A stretch of 64,000 bases of DNA. Origin: Thalassia testudinum. Its lineage: Eukaryota; Streptophyta; Magnoliopsida; Alismatales; Hydrocharitaceae. Positions 24,589 through 34,806 of the stretch are shown piece by piece. Both the position numbers and the translations under genes were made by a program. Every line of letters begins with the position of its first letter. Position 1 is the first letter of the stretch. The notes below the pieces were generated by a model. The model made no database searches. It had not been told where the DNA came from and saw only the letters and a program-made list of their open reading frames with translations. The stretch spans positions 16,002,501-16,066,500 of the forward strand of contig JAZHRO010000073.1 of NCBI GenBank assembly GCA_037157565.1, read 5' to 3'.

Positions 24589-25748
24589 GAGAAACGGGAG
24601 GAAGAAAGGTTCCTTGCAATACAGGCAATCAAACCTATCCTTAAGTTGGCTAGCCTAAAGACCTATAGACTCCCACAACCCATCTTGAGATAAAGGAACG
24701 ATTTGATCTACTTCTGTCTGTTCAATCCAACAAGTTAGAAGGAGGGACTGGGGAGAAGGTTCTTCCTTCGGCTTGCGCCTTTGATTCCTAGTGTACCCCC
24801 CAGCCGCGATCGTTTGATTCTTCTCTCCTAGCTAGACATCAGATTGAACAGTAGAAATAGACTAATCGAAAATAATCTCGTTCTAGGCTCTGAAGAGCGA
24901 GTCGAATCCTTAAGGCCAACGTCTACTCTGTTTTATTTAGGGCTAGGTTTGAATGTGCTTTGGAATGCGATGGGCCCTTTATCTGGGTTGTGCCCTTAAT
25001 GATTGATTGATTTGTGTGTGTGTGTGCACAACCAGTGGTTTTCAAGCAAGATTACTTTTGATGCAGTGAATTTTAGGGTTCAAATCTTGCTTAGTAGCTT
25101 TTAGGATTCAACTTTAGGTGTTTTCAAACAAGTTTTGTTGGCACACCAGGTTTTGAAAGCACAGGTGAAGATGTCTTCCTTTAAAACTTAAAAGAATGTG
25201 GAGTGCCTGGTAAATCCCTAAGAGTTGAACCTATGTGGCAGCTACTTGATGAGTTGATTTTAATTGAAGTGGTGCAGCCCAATCAACTCAAACAATTGGC
25301 CTGTTGCACCACTTCATTAGGCACACAAGTGATTACCTAATCTGATTTCTACTCAATTATGTGTTTGGATGTGTGTACCGGCTCCAAAGATCGGTTTACC
25401 GGTTGAGTTTGAAAATCAGATGAGGTTGTGTACCTCTGTGGGATATTTTTTTTATTTTCTTTTTAAATGTGGAGGTTGGGGCAGGTGTAGGTGTCAAACA
25501 ACAAACAATCTAACCATAAAGTTTATAAGAACACCTAGGTTGATTGATGTTTATGTTATTATGTGGTGGAATGAAAACTAATTGGTGGGAGGTGGGGAAT
25601 AACTCACAGAACCTTTAACAGCACTTTTCTCCGATCTACCGCGTTTGCTCGTCTCAAAAGAGTACCTGCAATCACAATAAAAAAGGAGAGAAGTGAGGTA
25701 AATGATTCGTAAGTTGTAAAATGCGAAGAAAAATCAAAGAGCATCGCC
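24589..25748 (-). other. leader of B2
   Basis: The 1.16 kb between PBS and ORF has no long frame. It aligns with the B1 leader (34807-35962), including a TTGATTGG-type block and a short (GT)n stretch near 25015. Confidence 0.65.
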
Positions 25749-25766
25749 TCCCCAGCAACGACGCCA
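25749..25766 (-). other. primer-binding site of B2 (tRNA-Asp type)
   Basis: The minus strand reads TGGCGTCGTTGCTGGGGA, 16 of 18 matches to the Athila tRNA-Asp PBS. It is 3 nt inside the LTR. Confidence 0.85.
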
Positions 25767-25769
25767 AAA

Positions 25770-26638
25770 TGTTAAAGCTTTCGAGTTGCTACGCTAACGT
25801 GTTTGGTTTTGAAAACCTGTCGTCGTAGTATAAAAGCGAAGAACTCGTGTTCAACAAATAAAATTTATACCGGAATGGAAATCCTGGGTCGAACACAGGG
25901 AGGCGGACATTTGATTTAAAAACATGCATTTGTTTTATTTGTCACGAAGTAATTTAATTGATTAGAACTATCTAACTATTTACAATAAATAGAAGAGAGA
26001 GAGTAAGAGAGAGAGAGAATATTAAAACCAAAAAGAGATGTAGAATTAACAAGGAATTCATTATCAGAAGGATTGTTAATTACACTAAACATTACGACTG
26101 AAAAGCAGGAAAATGATTACACTAGAAAGTAGAAATCCATTCTAGAAAGCAGTAAATCTATTCTAGAAAGCAGTAAAAAGAATGGGGAGAGAGATATCCT
26201 CCTCGGCGGTTGCTTGGAGGACGAGTCGGACGGGACGACGCCTGGACGAAGGAGGACGGAGCAGGACGAAGGAGGACGAAGTGGGAAGAACAAGAACAGG
26301 GTAGCACATCGTTGTCGTCGCGGGATTTGCTTCCTAAAAGGGGATGAAAAATTAACTTTATCTCGCGAGAAGCATCCCGGGTGTGGGACAAGCTTCTCTT
26401 AAGCTTTGGAGAGGTAGAGAAGAGAAGGAAGGGATGAGAATTTCATGCGGAGGAGGTCTCCTTTTATATGTGCAAGGAATGAGGGCAAATTGGTCTTTTA
26501 AATCTCAAAACATTAAATAAGGGGTCTTTAGTGATGGATAAAACCATCTCTAAAGCCCCATCATGGGCGACGTGTGGCGGAGCACGTGCACCTGCTCGCC
26601 TGCTCGCACGTAGCACGCGCTCCACGTCCAGCTGATCT
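25770..26638 (-). repeat. 5' LTR of B2, inner piece
   Basis: It begins 3 nt from the PBS and aligns with 19767-20600. It holds a TATA-like box (26461-26468), the TTTAGCGAC inverted repeat in a weaker form (26521-26559) and the same 77-codon frame (26391-26158). It is cut by Copia element C after GATCT (26634-26638). Confidence 0.9.
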
Positions 26639-28365
26639 TGAAGTTTTCCCTTCGAAGAGGGGTGATGTAATAAATGCCGAAATAAAATATAAAGCAATCT
26701 CACCAAAGAAAACCAATCACACAATGTACACAATTGTTTTTAGGTGGAAACCCAAACCGGGTGAAAACCACCACCTAACCCTCTCGAGTTAGGATTTTCC
26801 GATCAACCTAGTTGATCAAATCCACTAACCGAGTCACTTTAAAACGAGGGTGATTCAACCTCAGTACAACCACGCTACAAGTACGAGGGTAGCGTTCCTC
26901 AACCCCTTCTCTCCACGAGAAGGATTTTGTCCCACGAAGGAGACGGGAATTCGCAAAGCGAATACCCAACTAAATAACAAAGATAAAATAAACAAGTAAT
27001 CCTATAGAGCCAACAAAGTAATTATAAACCTAGCTTCTATAGGAAATAGGATGCTTCCCTTTGAAAGGAGTGCGTCGACGACGCGGATGCTAGTACCACG
27101 CGACGGCGCAACGTCGCTCTCGTGAACAACGGCGGGAGAGCGGGTGCGCAAAGCTTGATGCTCTCAAGAGAATGGAGCTTGATCTTGGAGAGCAAGAGCT
27201 AGCTAAGACACAAGAGAGTGTGAAAGTGTGTAGCCAAGTGTGTCTTGTGTCTCTAGGTGTTTCTTAGTGTTTTTGTGTTGCAAAGGTTCCCCTCTATTTA
27301 TAGAGGCCTTAGGAAGGCTTTGGAAGGCTTAGGAAGGGTTCTATAGCCGTTGGGAACAAAGCCCAAGAGAATCAGGCCGAAATCAGGACAATGATTGCGC
27401 TTGACAGAGTAATCAGACGTCTAACTCTGGCATCAGACGTCTGGAAGGCCACTTTAAGACGTCTGATTCCAAGGTCAGACGTCTGATTTTGGGCGGGTCT
27501 CTTCCTGACTTGGATCAGATCTAAACAGGGTTTTTGTGCAAGTCCATCAGATGACATACAGGACGTCTGGCACTATGTATGGACGTCTGGAAACCTACTT
27601 TTACTGTGGGAATTGATTTCCAAACGTTGCAACGGCTAGAAAATCTCTGAGAAGAGATTTTGGGGCAGCCGAGGCAAAACGGTCAATTATCAGACGTCTG
27701 GAAAGGCCTATGGACGTCTGATAAGGCTCTAACGGTCATATTCTGCAGTGCCTGCTAAGCTAGCCAACGGTCCACTATCTGGACGTCTGGCAAGTCCATC
27801 AGACGTCTCCTAAGACGTCTGGTCTAAGGTCTGGACATCTGATTTCATCAGACAGAACTAGTTATGTCCAGCCTAACAGATATCAGACGTCTGGAACAAC
27901 AGTCAGACGTCTTAAAATACTTTATCAGACGTCTGATTTGGGAATTAGACGTCTGGAAACTCTGTTTGAACCCTATATTGGTTTTCTAAGTATTCTACAG
28001 AAAACCTAAGTATCCTAGGGTTGTGCAGGTGTTCCTAGGACTACTGTTAGGATACTTTGAGGCTCTTTAACATAATATTCTAAGGAAAATAAAAAGAGCA
28101 AGAAAGTAAAGACAAGAGATACAAGAATGGATTAAAAAGAATCTATCCTATTCTTCGTGTCTTCTATCTTCAATCTGTCGCTCCACGCGAACCTCCTCTG
28201 TTTTCCGTCAAGCTCCTTCAATCCGTCCTGGATGCAAGCTCGAACTCCGTTTAAGCACATCTACATTTGCATTTGACCTGAAATCTAGGACTCAAATTGC
28301 AAATGTTAAATAACACGTGTTTTGTTATCATCGAAATAAATGATCGTGGTGCTCTAGCACCAACA
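26639..28365 (-). repeat. 3' LTR of C
   Basis: It is 1,727 bp. On the minus strand it starts TGTTGGTGCTAGAGCACCA, where TGGTGCT and AGCACCA form a perfect inverted repeat, and it ends AACTTCA. It differs from its partner by roughly 1-2% by eye. It holds the GACGTC palindrome array. Confidence 0.9.
27414..27956. repeat. CAGACGTCTG palindrome array, 3' LTR of C
   Basis: There are sixteen sites in 543 bp. Fifteen keep GACGTCT and one is GACATCT. Many are the full 10-bp palindrome CAGACGTCTG. The array lies about 410-950 bp from the LTR start on the minus strand, which would be the U3 promoter. GACGTC is a C-box core bound by plant bZIP factors. Confidence 0.85.
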
Positions 28366-28692
28366 ATCCCCCCTTTTTGATGATGACAAAACCATAAATA
28401 ATAATGCAAAAAAAAAAACTCCCCTTTTTGACATTATCAAAAAGGTTTAATTGGTTTTACATTTCATATAACTCCCCCTCAAAACATGCTCTTCTATGAG
28501 TTTCTTTTGACAAAGGTAATGTCCTCCCCCCTTTTTTATAACAACAAGATAGCTATTATTTTTCTCCCCCTTTCTAAAGGAAATTTAGCTACCTTATATC
28601 TCCCCCTTAAAAATTGACAATTAGCTCATCAATTTTTAACTCCCCCTATCTAAATGCTTATAAAAAGATAGGGTTAAGAATTTTTACCTCAC
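28366..28692 (-). other. multiple polypurine tracts before the 3' LTR of C
   Basis: On the minus strand at least seven GGGGGA-type runs occur, near 28367, 28423, 28473, 28524, 28564, 28600 and 28641. The one touching the LTR (AAAAAGGGGGGAT) is the likely plus-strand primer. Repeated PPTs here are a known Sirevirus trait. Confidence 0.75.
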
Positions 28693-29820
28693 CTACCATG
28701 GCCAATAAAATGGCCCGAATGGTGGTGGTGGATGCCACATCGGATGGGGCTCCCATCCGTAGCTTGGAGGCTCGGGCATCGGTGCCGGTCTCCAGTCTGG
28801 CGGTCGACGTGCAGCGGGTCTGTCGTTTGTTCGCTGTCTCGTCGGTCTTCTTGTTCTCCTCCTTGGTCTACTCCTTGGTTCTCCCAACTCGAGTTGACCA
28901 GACTTGAGCTTGTATGTCCAGTCCTTCGTGTTGTAGTTATTATGACCTATAAAACAAGATTCTAATTTTTTCTTCGGTATCCAAGTGAGCTTGGATCCAG
29001 ATCTGTTAGCGGGTCTCCTTGACGGAGATCCTTTCTCAACCTTAGGGCTATAAAAATTATCTACTTTAATGATTAATTTGTTAGAGTTTTCCCTAAGACA
29101 TGCGATTTCTTTTTCTATAGTATTCATCTTAGTCTTTAAATCATAGATTTCTAACTTTAGACTATCATTTTCCTCAATCAATTTATTATTTTCATTGATG
29201 AGGTTATGATTTTCTAATAATAGGTTATCATTTTTAGGACTAGCTTCTATGTCCTTAAGTTGTTTTTCTAACCTATCATTTTCATTTTTAAGAAAACTAA
29301 GGTTCTTTTTAATGCTATTATTTTCTCTTTTTAGTGATTTACTAACTTCAAAAAGTTCATTAAAGGCTTCTTGTAGATCGAGATTTACCTCGTTGTCGGA
29401 GTCGCTTCTGCTTTCGCTGTCGCTATTGCTTCCTCTGGCCATGAAACCAAAGCAAGCGGTTTCCTCCTCGTGATGTTCTTCCGAGCTTGTCTCCTCATGA
29501 GTGCCTTCCAACCTCCTCCATATCTCGTGGGCGGTGGTGCACTCTTGGATTTGCTCAAACTCTTTTGGACTCAACGCACAATACAAGGCATTCATTGCCT
29601 TTGCGTTGAGGTTGAGATTCCGAACCTGATCTTATGAGTAACCTCTTGCGGGTTTCTTGGGAATCACAAATGCGGATTCGCATTTTTCCCACAGCCGGAA
29701 GTCGTAGGCCTGCAACCACATAGTCATATGATTTTTCCAATAAACGAAATCCATACCTGCAAAGTATGGTGGTCGCGAGGTATCGTGTCCTTCGGTGCAC
29801 ACGAATGCTTTTCCCTCCAT
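28693..29820 (-). pseudogene. gag: shortened Copia gag of C
   Basis: One phase of 376 codons runs from ATG at 29820 to 28693, with a single in-frame TAA at 29634-29632. The N-terminus has the UBN2-type Copia gag signature (RPPYFAGMDFVYWKNHM, then AMNALYCALSPKEF and HEIWRRLEGTHE). The normal second half of that domain and the CCHC zinc knuckle are absent: the frame jumps to an acidic SSEEHHEEE segment. A coiled coil of about 110 residues follows, rich in Asn, Lys, Glu and Leu, and then a basic Arg/Pro tail ending in Trp-rich PPPPFGPFYWPW. Missing parts suggest an internal deletion. The element depends on others to move. Confidence 0.8.
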
Positions 29821-29863
29821 ATCTAGATCCTCACCGGTTTGTAACGCCGATTTTGCGAGACCT

Positions 29864-29875
29864 GCTCTGATACCA
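29864..29875 (-). other. primer-binding site of C (initiator tRNA-Met)
   Basis: The minus strand reads TGGTATCAGAGC, the standard plant Copia PBS complementary to initiator tRNA-Met. Confidence 0.9.
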
Positions 29876-29877
29876 AA

Positions 29878-31603
29878 TGAAGTTTTCCCTTTGAAGAGGG
29901 GTGACGTAATAAATGCCGAAATAAAATATAAAGCAATCTCACCAAAGAAAACCAATCACACAATGTACACAATTGTTTTTAGGTGGAAACCCAAATCGGG
30001 TGAAAACCACCACCTAACCCTCTCAAGTTAGGATTTTCCGATCAACCTAGTTGATCAAATCCACTAACCGAATCACTTTAAAACGAGGGTGATTCAACCT
30101 CAGTACAACCACGCTACAAGTACGAGGGTAGCATTCCTCAACCCCTTCTCTCCACGAGAAGGATTTTGTCCCACGAAGGAGACGGGAATTCGCAAAGCGA
30201 ATACCCAACTAAATAACAAAGATAAAATAAACAAGTAATCCTATAGAGCCAACAAAGTAATTATAAACCTAGCTTCTATAGGAAATAGGATGCTTCCCTT
30301 TGAAAGGAGTGCGTCGACGACGCGGATGCGAGTACCACGCGACGGCGCAACGTCGCTCTCGTGAACAATAGCGGGAGAGCGGGTGCGCAAAGCTTGATGC
30401 TCTCAAGAGAATGGAGCTTGAGCTTGGAGAGCAAGAGCTAGCTAAGACACAAGAGAGTGTGAAAGTGTGTAGCCAAGTGTGTCTTGTGTCTCTAGGTGTT
30501 TCTTAGTGTTTTTGTGTTGCAAAGGTTCCCCTCTATTTATAGAGGCCTTAGGAAGGCTTTGGAAGGCTTAGGAAGGGTTCTATAGCCGTTGGGAACAAAG
30601 CCCAAGAGAATCAGGCCGAAATCAGGACAATGATTGCGCTTGACAAGGTAATCAGATGTCTAACCCTGGCATCAGACGTCTAGAAGGCCACTTTAAGACG
30701 TCTGATTCCAAGGTCAGACGTCTGATTTTGGGCGGGTCTCTTCCTGACTTGGTTTAGATCTAAACAGGGTTTTGTACAAGTCCATCAGACGACATACAGG
30801 ACGTCTGGCACTATGTATGGACGACTGGAAACCTACTTTTACTGTGGGAATTGATTTCCAAACGTTGCAACGGCTAGAAAATCTCTGAGAAGAGATTTTA
30901 GGGCAGTCGAGGCAAAACGGTCAATTATCAGACGTCTGGAAAGGCCTATGGACATCTGATAAGGCTCTAACGGTCATATTCTGCAGTGCCTTCTAAGCTA
31001 GCCAACGGTCCACTATCTGGACGTCTGGCAAGTCCATCAGACGTCTCCTAAGACGTCTGGTCTAAGGTCTGGACGTCTGATTTCATCAGATAGAACTAGC
31101 TATGTCCAGCCTAACAGATATCAGACGTCTGGAACAACAGTCAGACGTCTTAAAATACTTTATCAGACGTCTGATTTGGGAATTAGACGTCTGGAAACTC
31201 TGTTTGAACCCTATATTGGTTTTCTAAGTATTCTACAGAAAACCTAAGTATCCTAGGGTTGTGCAGGTGTTCCTAGGACTACTGTTAGGATACTTTGAGG
31301 CTCTTTAACATAATATTCTAAGGAAAATAAAAAGAGCAAGAAAATAAAGACAAGAGATACAAGAAAGGATTAAAAAGAATCTATCCTATTCTTCTTGTCT
31401 TCTATCTTCAATCTGTCGCTCCACGCGAACCTCCTCTATTTTCCGTCAAGCTCCTCCAATCCGTCTTGGATGCGAGCTCGAACTCCGTTTAAGCACGTCT
31501 ACATTTGCATTTAACCTGAAATCTAGGACTCAAATTGCAAATGTTAAATAACACGTGTTTTGTTATCATCAAAATAAATGATCGTGGTGCTCTAGCACCA
31601 ACA
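29878..31603 (-). repeat. 5' LTR of C
   Basis: It is 1,726 bp, with the same ends as 26639-28365. The inner end is 2 nt from the PBS. Confidence 0.9.
30653..31194. repeat. CAGACGTCTG palindrome array, 5' LTR of C
   Basis: The same sixteen sites occur as in the partner LTR. Thirteen are intact. Three are changed (GATGTCT at 30655, GACGACT near 30822, GACATCT near 30952), two of them by CpG-type transitions. Confidence 0.85.
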
Positions 31604-31608
31604 GATCT

Positions 31609-32538
31609 TAGTCGTCCAATCTTGAGATCGGATGGCTTATCTCGCGCCTCCGCCCGCCTCTCAACGTGCCGTCCCACATGCGATCTCGCGTGAGGCGCGG
31701 CGTGCAATAGTGTGTGGGCGCTATCGAGCACCCGCAGCTGCTCGATTCTTATCGCACGGGCACACGCGTCCGCTCGCCTGCACCCACTTACCTGCGCATG
31801 CAGATTCGAACTTGCGTCTGAAGGCGATAGAGCACCTTATCCACTGCGCTGCACGCGTGGTTGGGCGAGCAGCTGATCATATGAACACGCGATCAGGACC
31901 GTTGGATCAAGATCCAATGGTCAAGGCGGCTTCTTTAGGTGCGGCTTAGAGGATGGGCGCATCTGTTGAGCTCCTCTCTCAGCCATTGGATATTGATCCA
32001 ACGGCGGAGATGCGTGGGCGCTAGAATCTTCAGTGGTTGAGGGCAGCTGGTTGGGCGGCCGAGATGGCACCATGTGGCACCATCTTGGCCATCCATCTTC
32101 TGGTTGATGTAGATGGTGCCACGAGTGTCAGATTGAGTCAATTTTTGCACCATTAGGCTGCGACCGTCGATCTGAATCCATCCGTGCGATCGGATTTGTC
32201 ATTTGAAATGCGAATTCACAACATCTTAACCCTTGATTTTCTAGGGTTTCTCGATCTCTATCTGATGCTACAGATGTCTGATTAGGGCGATCTTTGAGTC
32301 GTTCAACTCCAATCGTAGCCCTGATCACATCTGTACAGTTGGATCTTCGATCCGAGGCCCCGATAAAAAGTTTGCCTTGTCCATGAACATAAAAGGAGAC
32401 AATTAACCTCCATTTTATTTAAACTAATCTAAATGCAAGATGATGCATGTTATGCAACATTTATAGTATGCAATGCAATCCTATGCTTAAGAACATGCAT
32501 AAATAGACATCTTAAGTAGTGTAAACATGTTTACATCA
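31609..32538 (-). repeat. 5' LTR of B2, outer piece
   Basis: It continues the LTR after element C and the second GATCT (31604-31608). It aligns with 20605-21533 and ends with the LTR start palindrome (minus strand TGTAAACATGTTTACA) at 32538. The LTR without C is about 1.80 kb, against 1.77 kb for its partner. Confidence 0.9.
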
Positions 32539-33076
32539 GTCACACAGCATCAAACTCGACTCCACTGGTCCCAAAACCTTCACCATCCCACGCCCACCAA
32601 AACCCCTCAAGAAATTGTGGGGATTGGCCATTCGACACCTCCATCGAACTCAACCTCCTCCACACCACCTCCTCGACTCCACCAGGGCACCACACGACCC
32701 CTCCCCGCACGCAACCACCACCAACACACTCGCTATCCTCCAACGATCCTCTTGAGCATATTGATTGCGGTGTTTTGCCTATGTTCTTGATTTCAGGTTG
32801 CCACCGAAGCTCCGTCGCCACCACCACCTTCTCTAGCTTCGTCCTACGTCTTCAAGACAAGTTCTTCCTCATGGATGCTCCCATCTCGTGTGTCCCAACT
32901 CCAAGAAGCTTCCCAGGTCATCAATTGAAGCGATCAGGCACTCCTTCGACCTCAATTAGATGCTTCACCGCCTACAACTACCAGGCAAAGAAGACTCTAT
33001 AGGATAGTCCCACATCGTGTACTGAGGCGCCTCCAGCTATGCGTATAAGAAAAAAGTCACAGAAGCTGTTCACCTT
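32539..33076 (+). repeat. A2 3' LTR, second piece (between B2 and B1)
   Basis: CCCCTCAAGAAATTG-type sequence at about 32605 matches the 5' LTR at about 10095. The piece contains the USE GTCCCACATCG (33007-33017) and a TATA box (33044). It is cut at 33076 by B1. ACCTT at 33072-33076 is the B1 target duplication. Confidence 0.85.
33007..33050 (+). promoter_or_regulatory. USE plus TATA block in A2 3' LTR
   Basis: GTCCCACATCG (33007-33017) is followed after 26 nt by TATAAGA (33044). B1 begins at 33077, about 33 bp past the TATA box. Past the B1 insertion, the first TTTT is at 54685-54688, at the same conserved place as in the other A-family LTRs. Confidence 0.4.
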
Positions 33077-33991
33077 TGATGTAAACATGTTTACATTGCA
33101 TAAGATGTCTATTTATCCATGGTCTTAAGCATAGAATTGCATTGCATACTATAAATATTACATAACATGCATCATTTTGCATTTAGATTAGTTTGAATAA
33201 AATGGAGGTTAATTGTCTTCTTTTATGTTCAAGGATAGGACAAAATTTTCATCGGGGCCTCAGATCGAAGATCCAACCGTACGGATGTGATCAGGGTGAC
33301 GATTAGAGTTCAACGACTCCAAGATCACCTTAATCAGACATCTATAGCATCAGATAGAGATCGGGGAACCCTAGAAGATCAAGGGCCAAGATGGTGTGAA
33401 TCCACACTTCAAACGACAAATTTGACTGCACAGATGGATTCGGATCGACGATCGCAGCCTAACGGCACGAAAATTGACTCAATTCGACAACCGTGGCACC
33501 ATCTACATCATCCAAAAGATGGATAGCCAAGATGGCGCCACGTGGCGCCATCTCAGCCACCCAATCGACCACTACACCCGCCACGCCCTCTCTTCTTCGA
33601 CGATTCTAAGCTGTTGGATGCACATCCAAGGGCTGTGAGCGTGTGCACACAAAACTTAAGTGTGACACAAACGTGCTGATAGTGCGTTGGTCGCACGTGC
33701 TTGCAAGAAGGTGGGCGCACATTCGATTCCTCGCGAGCAGTTGCTGATTGCGGTGAGCGAGCACGATTGACCACTCAATTGCGATCGAACGGTCGCGCGC
33801 GTGCCATAGTGCTCATGCCGTATCGCATGCCCGCGCGTGACGTGCCATCACACGCACGAGTGCACGCTGAGGAGCGAGCGTGAGGAGCACTCTCAACCGT
33901 TCGATCTCACGATCGAACAGCTGAGATTTGATGAACGTGGAAAGGCATTGAGCGCACGGAAGATGGGTGGGTGGCACACGTCGCCCACGAT

Positions 33992-34030
33992 GGGGCTTTA
34001 GCGACGGTTTTATCAGTCACTAAAGACCCC
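33992..34030. repeat. inverted repeat in B LTR promoter
   Basis: GGGGCTTTAGCGAC and GTCACTAAAGACCCC form a stem of about 12-13 pairs. It is repeated in the other B LTRs at 53719-53757, 20491-20529 and 26521-26559, with variable mismatches. Confidence 0.7.
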
Positions 34031-34082
34031 TTATTTAATGTTTTGAGTTTTAAAAGACCAAATTGCCCTCACTCCTTCCAAC

Positions 34083-34090
34083 TATAAAAG
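34083..34090 (+). promoter_or_regulatory. TATA box of B1 5' LTR
   Basis: TATAAAAG lies in CAACTATAAAAGGAGA. The same box occurs in the other three B LTRs (53810, and minus strand near 20438 and 26468). The TTTAGCGAC inverted repeat lies about 55 bp upstream in each. Confidence 0.6.
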
Positions 34091-34159
34091 GAGACCCCCT
34101 CCACACAAAATTCTCATCCATTCCTTCTCTTCTCTCCCTCTCCAAAGCTCAAGAGAATC

Positions 34160-34390
34160 TTGTCCCACACCCAGGATGCTTCTCAAGAGATAAAGTCAAA
34201 TTTTCGTCCCCCTTTCGGAAGAGAATCCCACGACGACTACGTGCTGCCCCTTTCCCATTCTTCCCGCTTCGTCCTCCTTCGTCCTGCTCCGTTCCCCGTC
34301 TTCCAGGCGTCATCCTGTTCGGCTCATCCTCTAAGCGACCATCGAGGAGGATATCCCTCTCCCCATTCTTTTTACTGCTTTCTAGAGTAG
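34160..34390 (+). other. small conserved frame in the B LTR (76-77 codons)
   Basis: It starts about 75 nt past the TATA box, so it would be at the 5' end of the RNA. It begins MSHTQDASQEIKSNF and ends RGGYPSPHSFYCFLE. The same start and end occur at 53887-54120 (+), 20364-20131 (-) and 26391-26158 (-), and the only length change is one codon. It has no known domain. It could be an upstream ORF, or a chance frame in a slowly changing stretch. Confidence 0.3.
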
Positions 34391-34788
34391 ATTTACTGCT
34401 TTCTAGAGTAGATTTGCTGCTTTCTAGTATAATCATTTTCCCACTTTCTAATCATAATGTTTAGTGTAACGAACAATCCCTTTTATAATGAATTCCATGT
34501 TCATTCTACATCTCTTTTTGGTCTTTATTTGTAATATTCTTTCTCTCTCTCTATTTCTCTTCTATTTAGTGTAAATAGATAGATAGTTTCTAGTCAATTA
34601 ATTCACTTTGTGACAAATAAAACAAACATGTATTTTTAAATCAAACGTCCGCCTCCCTGAGTTCGACTTGGGATTTCTATTCTGGTATAAATTTTATCTG
34701 TTGAACAAGAGTTTTTCGCTTTCATACTATGACGACAGGTTTTTCAAAACCAAATACGTTAGCGTAGCAACTTGTAGCTTCAACATTT

Positions 34789-34806
34789 TGGCACCATTGC
34801 CAGGGA
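34789..34806 (+). other. primer-binding site of B1 (decayed tRNA-Asp type)
   Basis: TGGCACCATTGCCAGGGA differs from the Athila PBS at three sites, each a CG-to-CA change. It lies 3 nt inside the LTR. Confidence 0.85.

Larger units (their letters stand above)
26639..31603 (-). mobile_element. element C: gag-only Ty1/Copia, Sirevirus-like
   Basis: The 4,965-bp element has near-identical LTRs (26639-28365, 29878-31603) and a perfect target duplication GATCT (26634-26638, 31604-31608). The PBS matches initiator tRNA-Met, as in Copia. The internal part is only 1.5 kb and encodes a shortened gag. There is no protease, integrase, RT or RNase H. A gag with a long coiled coil, repeated polypurine tracts before the 3' LTR and an array of palindromes in the LTR are known marks of Sireviruses. 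C would need proteins from a full relative. Confidence 0.85.
19767..32538 (-). mobile_element. element B2: non-autonomous Ty3-type LTR element with its own ORF
   Basis: On the minus strand the order is 5' LTR (32538-31609 plus 26638-25770, split by C), PBS, leader, an unrecognised 603-codon frame with internal stops, a 3' UTR, a PPT and 3' LTR (21533-19767). It has no gag, protease, RT or integrase. PBS, PPT, LTR start and a post-ORF hairpin match the A elements, so it probably uses A-type proteins. Flanks ATCAT and GTCAC differ at two of five bases, both transitions, so a target duplication is possible but decayed. Confidence 0.8.
33077..34785 (+). repeat. 5' LTR of B1
   Basis: It runs from TGATGTAAACATGTTTACA to GTAGCTTCAACA. 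It contains the TTTAGCGAC inverted repeat (33992-34030), a TATA box (34083), a 76-codon conserved frame (34160-34390), three copies of a TTTACTGCTTTCTAGAGTAG unit (about 34368-34430) and the U5 motif CCTCCCTGAGTTCGACTTGG (34652-34671). Confidence 0.9.

Noticed and set aside
27414..27956. CRISPR-like array
   Set aside because: The short palindromes have irregular spacing, lie inside an LTR and occur twice. This is plant retroelement DNA.
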